Positions 42,801 to 57,800 of a DNA stretch of 64,000 bases are shown here, one piece after another. The notes beneath the pieces are model-generated. The model was not told where the DNA came from. It searched no databases and saw only the letters and a program-made list of their open reading frames with translations. The stretch is from Paraescarpia echinospica (Eukaryota; Annelida; Polychaeta; Sabellida; Siboglinidae), in the NCBI GenBank assembly GCA_020002185.1, contig CM034532.1, positions 44,143,326-44,207,325 of the forward strand, written 5' to 3'. The position numbers and the translations under genes were made by a program. The first letter of the stretch is position 1; each line of letters begins with the position of its first letter.

Positions 42801-45800
42801 CAAACAGTGCATCATAGTATAAAAATGATTTGGTTTATATTACTTCGCGAAAACATAAACCAAAAAAAGTGTAAAAAAATCAACGGTTTGGTGTGGGGTT
42901 TGAACCGGCGTCACCCGATTGCAAAATAAATGCTGAGGAACCAACACCTTTACTAACTGAGCTAGCAGGTCCGACAGAAATTCACTCACTGATTGAAGTT
43001 GTTATGATACAACTCCTCCTTCATACATCGATATTCTAGTGATATTATGAGATTATACACGTTACTTTCTGTAGCTGGATACGATATATGTTTGCTATGT
43101 ATGTTTATTGGTGTAGATTATCTCTCGTTGGTTGCATTCGATATAATTATTCTGAAAACGAGCCCAAGCTCGGCAAAACCTAGTTGACTTGTAGGCACAT
43201 TCACATTCATTGTTTTGAATAAAATTTGATTCATATGGAACGGTAAGATAACTGCTTGTTCCTCTATATGTGTGCCGTGTTTTTATTTCATCGGAATATT
43301 GCACAATAACTCATTCTGACGCTCGTTTCGACCCAAAAGCTATACTTGTAAACATGCTCTGAATGCATGGAAAGAGTCGGCCTGATGCGAGTGTGGGTCA
43401 TAAGTGACGTCACATCTCGGCATCCCGAAAAGTGCGCCAAAAATATGCATATTCAAAAATGTCCGGATGTACAGCATTAAATGTGGAATTTCTAATTCAT
43501 TGATTTTTTTGATTGTTTTTGGCTTGGTGGACATGGAAATAGATAGCAGGATGTAACTTAACATGAATTCAAGCCATAGATGTTTTTATTCCCTTTAAGT
43601 CGCAAAATTGTGAAATTGAGTTTTGTACCTTTTTGGATTCCACAGATTATAAGCTTTAAAATGACACATCATTTATTGAAATATCTTCAGTAGTTTTTGA
43701 TTTATTGCTAAAATTGAAGCAAACTGTAAAAAAAGCAACATTTGAGAACCGAGGTTATTTTGACCCATATTGACTGAAAGATGAGATATAATGTACGCAT
43801 TCCTGCAAAAATCACACAATTGATGGAAAATGACCTAGAGAGCTGTTTTTGGGCCGTGTCCAGAATAGACCCACATGACTTAATGCCTGGTTCGCTGTTG
43901 CAGGTCACATTTATTTTACAGTAATTTTCAGTAATCTTCTAAATGTAATATACAGTATAACTGGTGTAGTTAACCATTTCAGTGCGAGACCCTGCTACAG
44001 CAGGTTGCCATATTATGATGCTTAAATACGACAACCCACTAGAGCGGCAACAGCAACGCAGCGGCTTATTCCCTAACTACTGAAATGAATGTTAACAGCA
44101 CCGACGCTTGATTACGACTAGCGTTGGAATCACAGAAACACCAGCTTCTCGATGACATACAATTTCTAGGGTGTTTGTTTGCAACTATTTCAAGATATTT
44201 TGAGCTTTTTGAAGGGATTGTCCAACATGTTATCATCAGCCACTGATGTACATCTATATGGTCATGATATTCCGATAGTGTCTTTCTTTGAAATAAATTG
44301 TTTTCGTCAAAACCGACAACATGGTGAGCGATGATAGAGGAATGTTTGTGTACTTTTTTCTTGTTTCTTTGTCTTATGATACTTGACAATAAATGTAATT
44401 CCAACATGGGTTTATCTTTCAAGTTTATGATATAGGTTCCAGGTATGCCGCGCGTCTATGCTGCACTAATTTTGATTGTGTGCTAGCGCTTTGCCTTTGG
44501 CGTCTTTTATATTATGCCATATATTTATATAATTAGTCTGGGAATCACGTTATTATTCAGTAGTTACTTTTGTGACAAATTACTGAATATTATATATCAT
44601 AAAATATTAGCAGAACTAGCCAACACTGTGGTACAGTTCTAGGTCATTCATGTCAGTTCAAATTTAATCATGGCAAAACTGTTGTTCTTGGGTATACTGG
44701 TTTATTTGCCAACCATTGTTATAAGGGATGTCTCCACAATATTCCTTGACTGTCTTGGTTTCATAATGTATGGTGTTCCTACTAAAAAAATGTATATTTC
44801 TATGAGAATCATGACAAAACACCTAAGTGTGTTCCGCCATCTTGAATTTCCCGCTTTCCATGGCAACCAATCTCACAATTTGTATACATACAGTATTCTT
44901 TGATGAACCTAGTTTGCTTATAATATATGTGGTTCCTATTAAAAAAAATTCCCTTCTGTGTAAAAAGTGAAGTTAAAATGTGTTACCCTGTTTCACTGAA
45001 AGCTCAAAGGAAACTCAATATTCAGTGGTAACAGAGTTGCCAGAAATTCAGCACTGAAATGGTTAAGGAGAATACACCGAAGTAACCGAGTGGTCTTACC
45101 TGGTCCTGTATGTCCCCGTCACACATATCGAGGCACAGCAAGTTCTCAAAGGGTTTACACAGAGCCTCGTTGAAGCGCCAGTGGGGCGGTTCACACCACC
45201 CACTCAGTAGGGCAGTCGACACCTCATGCATGCAGTCCACTGCCTTCTTAGAGATCGTCCTGTCCTGGTGACACGCAGCCTGGGAATGCAAATACTGTGT
45301 CAATAACAGACCGCAAATACATCACCGAGACAAAAATACCATGTCACTCACAATATGCTTGACAAATACAATGTGATATTACACTTTATTATAATGCATT
45401 TGTTTCTTGTTATACACTTGTTTACTTTTATAAAAAATAGTTTTTCTCCATTACCTTCCATCCTTTCTAAGAATCACAGTGACAAAGACAATATATCCCT
45501 CACATAAGCATTCAAACAAAATTAATATTGAGGGGCTGAGACGGGGGCTTCAGTTGAGCACTCCGCTGTCGGTTTGGTCAGACATTACATTGGAAACTGG
45601 GGAGTTGTTAGAGATTTTTCACAGTGACATTTCTGTTTGGCTTCTCACTCAACACTTCAACACTTTCGCGGTGACATCGGAAGAGGGGGTGGTGGTGTTG
45701 AAACATTTCTGCCATACACAAAAGTACAATCTTTTTTCTCAATATTCTAAGTTAGTCACATTTTACTTCAAAATACAAACTGGAATGGTGATTATCAAAA

Positions 45801-48800
45801 TTAAAAAAAATTCAATATTGGGGGCCAAGTCTCCCCTCTTTCAACATTGGGGAGGTTGAGCTTCCTAAGGGCCCAACCACGCTGATAAATACAGGACCAA
45901 AGCCATGTACAAAAAAAACGACAAACATACGCCTGCTCAATTATAGTTTAACTCTCTTTATCCCAACTACAACTTTTCACCTAGTTACCCTTTCTATCTC
46001 AACTACGACTTTTTACCTAGTTACCCTTTCTATCTCAACTACAACTTTTTACCTAGTTACCCTTTCTATCTCAACTAAGACTTTTCACGTAGTTACCCTT
46101 TCTATCTCAACTACGACTTTTTACCTAGTTACCCTTTCTATCTCAACTACGACTTTTCACATAGTTACCCTTTCTATCTCAACTACAACTTTTCACCTAG
46201 TTACCCTTTCTATCCCAACTACGACTTTTCACGTAGTTACCCTTTCTATCCCAACTACAACTTTTCATGTAGTTACCCTTTCTATCCCAACTACAACTTT
46301 TCACGTAGTTACCCTTTCTATCCCAACTACAACTTTTCACGTAGTTACCCTTTCTATCCCAACTACAACTTTTTACCTAGTTACCCTTTCTATCACAACT
46401 ACGACTTTTTACCTAGTTACCCTTTCTATCTCAACTACGACTTTTCACGTAGTTACCCTTTCTATCCCAACTACAACTTTTCACGTAGTTACCCTTTCTA
46501 TCCCAACTACAACTTTTCACGTAGTTACCCTTTCTATCTCAACTACGACTTTTCACCTAGTTACCCTTTCTATCTCAACTACAACTTTTCACGTAGTTAC
46601 CCTTTCTATCTCAACTACGACTTTTCACGTAGTTACCCTTTCTATCCCAACTACAACTTTTCACATAGTTACCCTTTCTATCTCAACTACGACTTTTCAC
46701 GTAGTTACCCTTTCTATCTCAACTACGACTTTTCACATAGTTACCCTTTCTATCTCAACTACGACTTTTCACCTAGTTACCCTTTCTATCCCAACTACGA
46801 CTTTTCACGTAGTTACCCTTTCTATCCCAACTACAACTTTTCACGTAGTTACCCTTTCTATCTCAACTACAACTTTTCACCTAGTTACCCTTTCTATCTC
46901 AACTACGACTTTTCACGTAGTTACCCTTTCTATCCCAACTACAACTTTTCACGTAGTTACCCTTTCTATCTCAACTACAACATTTCACCTAGTTACCCTT
47001 TCTATCTCAACTAAGACTTTTCACGTAGTTACCCTTTCTATCTCAACTACGACTTTTCACGTAGTTACCCTTTCTATCTCAACTACGACTTTTTACCTAG
47101 TTACCCTTTCTATCTCAACTACGACTTTTCACCTAGTTACCCTTTCTATCTCAACTACGACTTTTCACCTAGTTACCCTTTCTATCCCAACTACAACTTT
47201 TCACCTAGTTACCCTTTCTATCCCAACTACAACTTTTCACGTAGTTACCCTTTCTATCCCAACTACAACTTTTCACGTAGTTACCCTTTCTATCCCAACT
47301 ACAACTTTTCACGTAGTTACCCTTTCTATCCCAACTACAACTTTTCACGTAGTTACCCTTTCTATCCCAACTACAACTTTTCACCTAGTTACCCTTTCTA
47401 TCCCAACTACAACTTTTCACCTAGTTACCCTTTCTATCCTAACTACGACTTTTCACGTAGTTACTCTTTCTATGTCAACTACGACTTTTCACCTAGTTAC
47501 CCTTTCTATCTCAACTACAACTTTTCACCTAGTTACCCTTTCTATCCCAACTACAACTTTTCACGTAGTTACCCTTTCTATCTCAACTACGACTTTTCAC
47601 GTAGTTACCCTTTCTATCTCAACTACGACTTTTTACCTACCGGTAGTTACCCTTTCTATCTCAACTACGACTTTTTACCTAGTTACCCTTTCTATCTCAA
47701 CTACAACTTTTCACCTAGTTACCCTTTCTATCTCAACTACGACTTTTCACCTAGTTACCCTTTCTATCCCAACTACGACTTTTCACATAGTTACCCTTTC
47801 TATCTCAACTACGACTTTTCACCTAGTTACCCTTTCTATCTCAACTACAACTTTTCACCTAGTTACCCTTTCTATCCCAACTACAACTTTTCACGTAGTT
47901 ACCCTTTCTATCTCAACTATGACTTTTCACGTAGTTACCCTTTCTATCTCAACTACGACTTTTTACCTAGTTACCCTTTCTATCTCAACTACGACTTTTC
48001 ACCTAGTTACCCTTTCTATCTCAACTACAACTTTTCACCTAGTTACCCTTTCTATCTCAACTATGACTTTTAACGTAGTTACCCTTTCTATCCAAACTAC
48101 AACTTTTCACGTAGTTACCCTTTCTATCCCAACTACAACTTTTCACCTAGTTACCCTTTCTATCCCAACTACGACTTTTCACCTAGTTACCCTTTCTATC
48201 CTAACTACGACTTTTCACGTAGTTACCCTTTCTATCTCAACTACGACTTTTCACCTAGTTACCCTTTCTATCTCAACTACAACTTTTCACCTAGTTACCC
48301 TTTCTATCCCAACTACAACTTTTCACGTAGTTACCCTTTCTATCTCAACTACAACTTTTCACGTAGTTACCCTTTCTATCTCAACTACGACTTTTTACCT
48401 AGTTACCCTTTCTATCTCAACTACAACTTTTCACATAGTTACCCTTTCTATCCCAACTACAACTTTTCACCTAGTTACCCTTTCTATCCCAACTACGACT
48501 TTTCACCTAGTTACCCTTTCTATCCTAACTACGACTTTTCACGTAGTTACCCTTTCTATCTCAACTACGACTTTTCACCTAGTTACCCTTTCTATCTCAA
48601 CTACAACTTTTCACCTAGTTACCCTTTCTATCCCAACTACAACTTTTCACGTAGTTACCCTTTCTATCTCAACTACAACTTTTCACGTAGTTACCCTTTC
48701 TATCTCAACTACGACTTTTTACCTAGTTACCCTTTCTATCTCAACTACGACTTTTTACCTAGTTACCCTTTCTATCTCAACTACGACTTTTCACCTAGTT

Positions 48801-51800
48801 ACCCTTTCTATCTCAACTACAACTTTTCACCTAGTTACCCTTTCTATCTCAACTATGACTTTTCACGTAGTTACCCTTTCTATCTCAACTATGACTTTTC
48901 ACGTAGTTACCCTTTCTATCCAAACTACAACTTTTCACGTAGTTACCCTTTCTATCTCAACTATGACTTTTCATGTAGTTACCCTTTCTATCTAAACTAC
49001 GACTTTTTACCTAGTTACCCTTTCTATCTCAACTAAGACTTTTCACATAGTTACCCTTTCTATCTCAACTACGACTTTTTACCTAGTTACCCTTTCTATC
49101 TCAACTACGACTTTTCACATAGTTACCCTTTCTATCTCAACTACAACTTTTCACCTAGTTACCCTTTCTATCCCAACTACGACTTTTCACGTAGTTACCC
49201 TTTCTATCCCAACTACAACTTTTCACGTAGTTTCCCTTTCTATCCCAACTACAACTTTTCACGTAGTTACCCTTTCTATCTCAACTACAATTCACGGGCA
49301 CTTCCGCGTAGTTACCCTTCCTATCCCAGCTTCTAGCTTTCCGCGTGGTTACCCTTTCCTATCAGCTACAACTTTTCGCGTGGTTACCCTTTCTATCTCT
49401 CGGCTTCGACTTTTTCACCTGGATTGCCCTTTCATCTCAACTACGCTTTTCACCTAGTTACTTTTCTATCTCAACTCTGACTTTTCCGCGTGATTTACCG
49501 CTTATCCAGCTACAACTTTTCACGTTTACCGCTTATCTCTCCTTCTGACTTTTCGCGTGGTTACCCTTTTTCTATCTCAACTTCTGGGCTTTTCACGCGG
49601 ATTTACCCTTTCTATCTCCTTCGACTTTTCACCTGGATTTGCCTTTTCTATCCCAGCTTCGGGCTTTTCGCGTAGTTACCCAGCACCTATCCCAACTTCA
49701 CAACTTTCCGTGAAGTTACCCTTTCTATCTCGCTACAACTTTTTCACCTAGTTGCCTCTTTCTATCTCCAGCTTCACGACTTTTCCGCGTAGTTACCCTT
49801 TCTATCCCAACTACAACTTTTCGCGTAGTTACCCTTTTCTATCTCAGCTCACGACTTTTCACCATTTCACCACCTACAGCGTTTCCCTAGTTCTCACCGA
49901 GCCATCTCTGCTAACTAAGACTTTTTCGCGTAGTTAACCCTTTCTATCTCAACTACGACTTTTCAAGTAGTTAGTTACCCTTTCTATCTCATCAACGGCT
50001 TTTTGCTCACGAAGTTGCCGCCTATCTCAACTCAACCACGACTTTTCACCTAGTCCCAACCCGCTTATCCCAACTACAACTTTTCACCTAGTTGCCCTTT
50101 CTATCCCAACTACTAACTTTTCCGCAGTTACCCTTTCTATCCCAGCTACAACTTTTCCGCGTAGTTCAGCTTCGACTTTTCGTGGTTACCCGCTTTCTAT
50201 CCCAACTACTGGTTACCCTTTTCTATTTCAGCTTCGACTTTTCACAGATTTACCCTTTCTATCTACCCTTTTTCCAGCTAGTTACCCTTTCATCCCAACT
50301 ACAACTTTTCACCAGTTACCCTTTCTATCCCAACTACAACTTTCACCTACCTTCTATCCAATACGCTTTTTCACTCTTTCTATGCCAACTTCGACTTTTC
50401 CCTAGTTACCCCTTTCTATCCTCCAACTTCACAACGCCCGAGTTACCCTTTCTATCCCAACACAACTTTCAATGCCAGCTCACCCAATCTCACCTTTCTA
50501 TCTCAACCACTTTTCACCTTTACCCTTTCATCCAACACAACTTTCCCTAGCTACCCCTTTCCTCCCAACTACCCTTCTAACTACAACTTTTTCACCTAGT
50601 TACCCTTTCATCCCAATCGATTTACTCTTTCATAGTTACCCTTTCATCCCAGTTACTTCCTCTCACTTTCCCAGTTACCCTTTCTATCCCCAATCCAACT
50701 TTTCACCCTTTCTATTAGCTAGTTACTTCTTCATTAGTTACCTTTCTATCTAAACACGACTTTTCACCTGCTACCCTTTCTATCTCAACTACAACTTTTC
50801 ACCTAGTTACCCTTTCAACATGACTTTAACGTGCCACCTTTCTATCAAACTACAACTTTCTGTTACCCTTTTGGTACAAACTAACTTTTTTTCACATAGT
50901 TACCCCTTTCTATCCCAACAACCTTTCACCTAGTTAAATTTTTATCCCACCATTAATTTTCAAGTTACCCTTCTATCCCCAACTACAACTTTTCACCTAG
51001 TTACCCCTATCCCAACCACAACCTTTCTATCCCAACTACAACTTTCAATGCATACCTTTCTATCCTCAACTACAACTTTCAATCAATGTAGTTACCCCTT
51101 CTATCCCAACCACGACTCTTTACCTAGTTACCCTCTATCTCAACTCCACGCACTTTTACCCAGTTACCCTTTCTCTATAACACGACTTCTACCCTTTCAT
51201 CTCAACTACAACTCTTTCACCCAGTTACCTTTCTATCTCAACTATGACTTTCAATGCAGTTACCCTTTCTATCCATGACTTTGTGTTACCCCTTTCATCC
51301 AAACTACAACTTTACCGTAGTTACCCTTTCTATCCCCAACTATGACTCTTTCATGAAGTTACCCTTTCTATCAAACTACAACTTTCACCTAGTTCACCTT
51401 TTCTATCTCAACTAAGACTTTTCATAGTTACCCTTTCATCTAATGACTAATTTTACCTAGTTAATTTCTATCCCAACTAAGACTCTTTCACATACACCTT
51501 TCTATCTCAACCACAACTCCTTTTACCTTAGTTTTCACATAGTTACCCTTTCTATCCCAACTACCTACTCTTTCACAATAGCTACCCTTTCTATCCCAAC
51601 TACAACCTTTTCACCTAGTTACCCTTTCTATCCCAACTACGACTCTTCAATGTGTTACCCCTTTCTATCCCAACTACAACTCTTTCACGTAGTTTCCCCT
51701 TTCTATCCCAACTACAACTTCTTTCATGAAGCGTCCCTTTCTCATCCCAACTACAACTACCTTTAACCGTATTACCTTTCATACCTTTTCAACTTAACTA

Positions 51801-54800
51801 ATTTACTTTTCATGCAGTTACCCTTTCATCCCAACTACAACCACCTAGTTACCCTTTCTATCCAACCACCACTTTCACGTAGTTACCCTTTCACCCCAGT
51901 CCGACTCCTTTCACCTGCCAATTCTTTTCAATGAGACTTTCTCAATGTTAACCCTTTCCAACTACAAACCTTTCAATGTTACCCCTTCACCTTAGTTACC
52001 CTTTCTATCTCAACCACCACTTTCACCATACCCTTCTTTCATCCCAACCAACCTTTCACATACACCTTCTATCCCAATCCCTACTTTTTCTTTAATGTAA
52101 GCAATTCTTTCTATCTCAACTACAACTTTTCACCTAGTTACTTTCTATCTCTGCTAACTAATACTCTTCCCCTTTCTATCCCAACTACAACTTTTCAATG
52201 TGAATACCTTTCTCTATCTCAACACTTTTCACCTAGTTACCCTTTCTATCTCAACTACAACGCTTTCACCTAGTTACCCTTTCTATCTCAACTAAGACTT
52301 TTCAATGTAGTTACCCCTTTCTATCCTCAACACGACTTTTCATGTGAACCCCTTCTATACAACTCTCAACTCCACGTACTTTTCAATGAGTTACTTTTAC
52401 CTAGTTACTTCACCCTTTCTATCTCAACTACTTTCAATGCCATCCTTTCATCCCAACACGACTTTCACGTATTACCTTCTATCCTCAATCCACGTGACTC
52501 TTACCTGCTACCCTTTCTATCCCAACTACCGGCCTTTCACCTCACCTAGTTACCCTTTCTATCTCAATCCACGTAATTTTCAATGTTACCCCTTTCTATC
52601 CCAACTACAACTTTCACGAAGTTACCCTTTCTATCCTTTAACTCAACTACTTTTCAACTGTTACCCTTTCTATCCCAATCCACCTACTTTCTTTTACCTA
52701 GCTACCCTTTCTATTTCAACTCACGACTTTTCACATAGTTACCCTTTCTATCTCAACTACAACTTTCAACTAGCTACTTTTCTATCCCAACTACAACTTT
52801 CATGTAGTTACCCCTTTCATCCCAACTACAACTTTTCACCTAGTTACCCTTTCTAATGTAACTACAACTTTTCACCTTTCTATCCTAACTACGACTTTTA
52901 CCCTGTACTCTTTCTATCTCAACTAATGTAACTTTTCAATGAGCAGCTACCTTTCTATCCCAACTACAACTTTTCACGGTTACCTTTTCTATCCCAACTA
53001 CAACTTTTCAATGTGAGGTTACCCTTTCTATCCCAACTACAACTCTTTCACCCCCTTTCTATCCCAACAATTTTCACCTAGTTACCCTTTCTATCCCAAC
53101 TACACTTTCACATAGTTCCTTTCATCCCAAATCACGCACTTTTCACCCAGTTACCTTTCTATCCCAACTACCGACTCTCTTTTCACATAGTTACCCTTTC
53201 TATCCTTACTACTCTTTCACCTGCCAATTTTCATCTAACCTAATTAACTTTTCTACATGTAGTTACCCTTTCTATCCAACTACTTAATTTTCAATGAAGT
53301 TACCTTTCACCACTACCTAGTTACCCCCTCTATTCAACTAATGATCCTCACCTAGTTACCCCTCACAACTTTTCACCTAGTTACCCTTTCTATCTCAACT
53401 ACGACTTTTCACCTAGTTACCCTTTCTATCCCAACTACAACTTTTCATGTAGTTACCCTTTCTATCTCAACTACGACTTTTCACGTAGTTACCCTTTCTA
53501 TCTCAACTACGACTTTTTACCTAGTTACCCTTTCTATCTCAACTACGACTTTTCACCTAGTTACCCTTTCTATCTCAACTATGACTTTTCACCTAGTTAC
53601 CCTTTCTATCCAAACTACAACTTTTCACGTAGTTACCCTTTCTATCTCAACTATGACTTTTCATGTAGTTACCCTTTCTATCTAAACTACGACTTTTTAC
53701 CTAGTTACCCTTTCTATCTCAACTACGACTTTTCACCTAGTTACCCTTTCTATCTCAACTATGACTTTTCACCTAGTTACCCTTTCTATCCAAACTACAA
53801 CTTTTCACGTAGTTACCCTTTCTATCTCAACTATGACTTTTCATGTAGTTACCCTTTCTATCTAAACTACGACTTTTTACCTAGTTACCCTTTCTATCTA
53901 AACTACGACTTTTTACCTAGTTACCCTTTCTATCTCAACTATGACTTTTCACGTAGTTACCCTTTCTATCCAAACTACAACTTTTCACGTAGTTACCCTT
54001 TCTATCTCAACTATGACTTTTCACGTAGTTACCCTTTCTATCTAAACTACGACTTTTTACCTAGTTACCCTTTCTATCTCAACTTCGACTTTTCACCTAG
54101 TTACCCTTTCTATCCCAACTACAACTTTTCACCTAGTTACCCTTTCTATCCTAACTACGACTTTTCACGTAGTTACCCTTTCTATCTCAACTACATTAGC
54201 AATTTTGGTGTTCATTGGCGGTCAAAAGCTTATACATCCACAAGTGGACGATTGACACAATTACATTTGGTACCAACGGAATCAGGACTAAATTCCAAAG
54301 ATTTCAGTAACTGATCCCAGTGATCAAAAATGTATTAATAATTGTCATAATGGCATCTGAAGTTGACTGTGCTGTAATTATTTTAAGTTTGTATGAACTC
54401 AAACATTTATAAAACAATTGTATTGTAAAGTTAAGATATACCTACACTTAAAAAGTCACACCATTACAAAGAATTTTATTAGCTTTCATTTAATATATAG
54501 TTTTTGGTGCTTGCTGATGAAAAAAGTTTAACAAATACAAAATGAACATAGAACGTGCAGACAAAAAACATGACATCAGTATGAAAACAAATTTGCTTGG
54601 GAACTAGGAAGCTTATTTGGGACAATCCTCGGGGATAAAAAGAGTTAAGACACACATGTAAGCAGCAATGAAAGATGAAGAAGTAGACCTCGTACCTCTA
54701 CAAAGTGGGGTGCGACCTCACACCATGCCCTCATGAGGTGTAGGAGAGGGCGGGAACTGTGGGCGCACTTGAGCAGGATATCCCCCAGCCGATACAGGTG

Positions 54801-57800
54801 TAGAGCATTCGTTGACAGACTGGTGCTGCCCTCTGGTGTGCCGTACTGGTGGTAGGAGGCGAGCTGCTGGTGGCTGGAGACACACAGCTGGGCGAGGAAG
54901 CTAATGAGTGTCTTCATCGTCAACTTGTTGGCCGCGTCCTCAAACAGTCTACCGGGGACACAGGAGGACTGACACATGTCATGTCACAGGCAGTAAAAAA
55001 TGCATGCATGTGCATGCTGAGATATACAGTTGATGTAACCAGTATGTTGTAGTTGGCGTACATCACAATCAAAATTGTGCACGTGACCTCCGTCAAGCTT
55101 CACCTTTCCCACCAATGTTGGTAGTGATTATAAACATGAATTATATTACCATTGCCGCATGATATAATTCAAACATTCCTGCATGCAGTCATCATTTCAT
55201 AAATGTTGCCTTTTGCTTGAACATACCATGCGTTCGGTATCCATTTTTTGACGGCTTGACGGAGTTTGGCTAGGCAACAGGCCACATGATGGATAGATCA
55301 ATTAAACAAATGTATAAATATATTGTTCAAGTCCCTTAAAATTCTCTTGACTAAGATGCGGTTACGAAAGTTTGCAGTCTTCAAAAATGCAAAACATTCA
55401 GCCTGTGGTGGTTTGGTAGTCGCCACATATCGTGGGGAAAATAAATTGCTACAGTAATGCCATCTATTGAATGAAAATATATTAGTGAGCATCAAGGCCT
55501 CAACCAGGATCAAACTTTTGCCAGTCCAAATTTGTTCAGACACGCTACGAAGTGTGGTCAGGCACGCGATTGAACGCGCAATCAGATGCGGGATAGGACA
55601 TGCAACTATGAGTATATATATATATATATATAATGATTACAAAAATTTACCATGCTGGTGTATATATATATATATACATATATATATATGTATATATATA
55701 TATATAAATACATATATATATATTATATATATACACCAGCATGGTAAATTTTTGTAATCATTCTTAGTGTGTCCAATCATAAAATATAAAAATAAACTAA
55801 AAGTACAGTGTACATATTACCATTTATGAAGGCAAAGCAGAGAACATGGCTGAATGCATATCTCACGTGTGATCAGAAATGTAAGTAGTATTTTTCGTGT
55901 CAAATTATGCATTTTCTGTTTAAAAGTGAAAAAAGACGCCCATTTCTATTCAGAAAAGTAATATTTTATTTCAAAGTTAACTTTGAAAAATAATACATTC
56001 TGTCAAATATTTAAAATATCACGTTATGATCTCTGCATCTAAATAATACTGTTTACTGCGTGGTTAACTTTTCTAATAACATTTATTTGTGAAATATTTG
56101 CAACACAATAACAACTGTACATAATAAATTTAGATAATACAATAATTCCTGTCACACAATAACATAAATGTCTGGTTGTTCCTGCAGCAGGGCTTAATAT
56201 ATACATTGACAAATGTAATTTACACAATCAATCATATTAAGAATTATGAATGTTCAAATCACTGATGCTGTTTCATTTTAGCTAGCGCTATATATGACGC
56301 CATCCAACGGAATTTGTTAGAACTACAAAACGCGGGGTATATCACTTTGAGCCAGTGTAACCTAGGCTGTTGTTATTCCTTCGAGTTTTGTGTTCGAAAC
56401 AGGAATATGTACACTTATGCGTGTTATAACGATGTGACAATTACATTTAATTAGCAAAATGTCTTCAATGCGCTTAGCGGACAGCCAAACAACGATAAAA
56501 AAACGGTTTATGTTAGCGCCTTCCGCCGGCGTCCCTGTTTACGTCGGTTGATACCAAAGTCAAGGAGCCTATATTTAGACAGGAGGCGTCACTGAGCGAA
56601 ATCATGGCAGTCTACAATTGGAGTTTTTGCCCGCCATTTGAGAGGCTACCACGTGCATCAATGCATATGTTCTGGCTTGGCGTGCCTCCAGAATGGCGGA
56701 CTAACCGCTCCACTTACGTACTTTGAAGAATGGAAATAGCGCATGCTGCACCGTCTTGTATTGATACACGGTCTTTGCCTTTGGTTGACACGACTCACGA
56801 AGTAGCACCGGCGCCATCATACTTGTAACGATTTGCCATGCGCGTTTTAAAAATCATAAATTCACCAAAATAAACGAATACCGTTGCATAGTAATCATGT
56901 TTGTTTCAAGATATCACCAATAAAGTCAGTATCGTTTACGGTGTTGGTGATTTTACTCTTTTAGCGTTTACCGAGTTTCCGTTCAAAAACACAAATCCCG
57001 TTTCGAAATGTCAATTACGCGGAATTCCGTTTTCCAAGAACACGTTGTAATTGGCAGGTGTTTATTGTATCTCCCTGTCCTGATGTTGACTTCACATAGG
57101 ATTATTTAGTCTACATAGACACAGGCAAGTGTCGGGTGCCTTTCAAGGAGCCACGGCTAGCGGGTAGATAACAATTACCCTAGCAAGTCACCGCTAGTGG
57201 GTAGGTGACAATTATCTTAGCATGTCGAAGCCTGGCGTGTGTCGGGGAGCTTTTCAAAACCAGTCTCCCTAGATTTTGTAACTGGCTTCGCAGCAGTTTC
57301 AATGAAGTCGTAAAAATGGCATGGACGGGCTAGCCCATGCAAATAAACGACCACAATCAATTTGATCCCATCCAAAAAACGCAATTTATGAATATACCCG
57401 TCCACAGGACGGGTGGGCGGGTTTCTGGGTGAGGCCCTGGTGAGCATTGACGCTATTGTGGGAATGGGAACTAAGCAGTGTGGTGGATGAGGTCGTATGG
57501 GACTATCCCGTAAGATATTGCTTCCTCAAAAAAGTAAGCTCATTTTGGAGGTGATCTACAGGTCTCCCAAGTCCACTGAAGTTCAACGCTAGAAATACAG
57601 ACACCCAACATATTGTGGAGACCTGTGCTGACTTTCACCAAAACAACTTTCAGTACAACTTATCCTTTGCTGATTTCAGGATGGAATTGCTATGATGTAA
57701 ATTAAACAACTATTTAATTCTTAGAGCAAATGTATGTACATAAATATAAGTCATGTATAATGTCAGTGTATTTGGCAATGATTCCCTAAGCTCTCTGAAA

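Larger units (their letters stand above)
41900..43432. repeat. Long inverted repeat (about 710-bp arms, about 100-bp spacer)
   Basis: Left arm about 41903-42612 pairs with right arm about 42712-43432 in reverse complement (for example gacgtcacttatgaccc at 41911 and its complement at 43395) with scattered mismatches, roughly nine in ten bases matching by eye. The AT-rich spacer is 42613-42711. Each arm holds a tRNA-like promoter. It lies in the intron between exons 7 and 8 and is a fold-back element or two SINE-bearing copies in opposite orientation. Confidence 0.9.

Noticed and set aside
47472..48995. 507-codon plus-strand open frame of STTTFH-type repeats
   Set aside because: Artefact of the 36-bp minisatellite; no start context, no splice signals, inside an ARFGEF3 intron.
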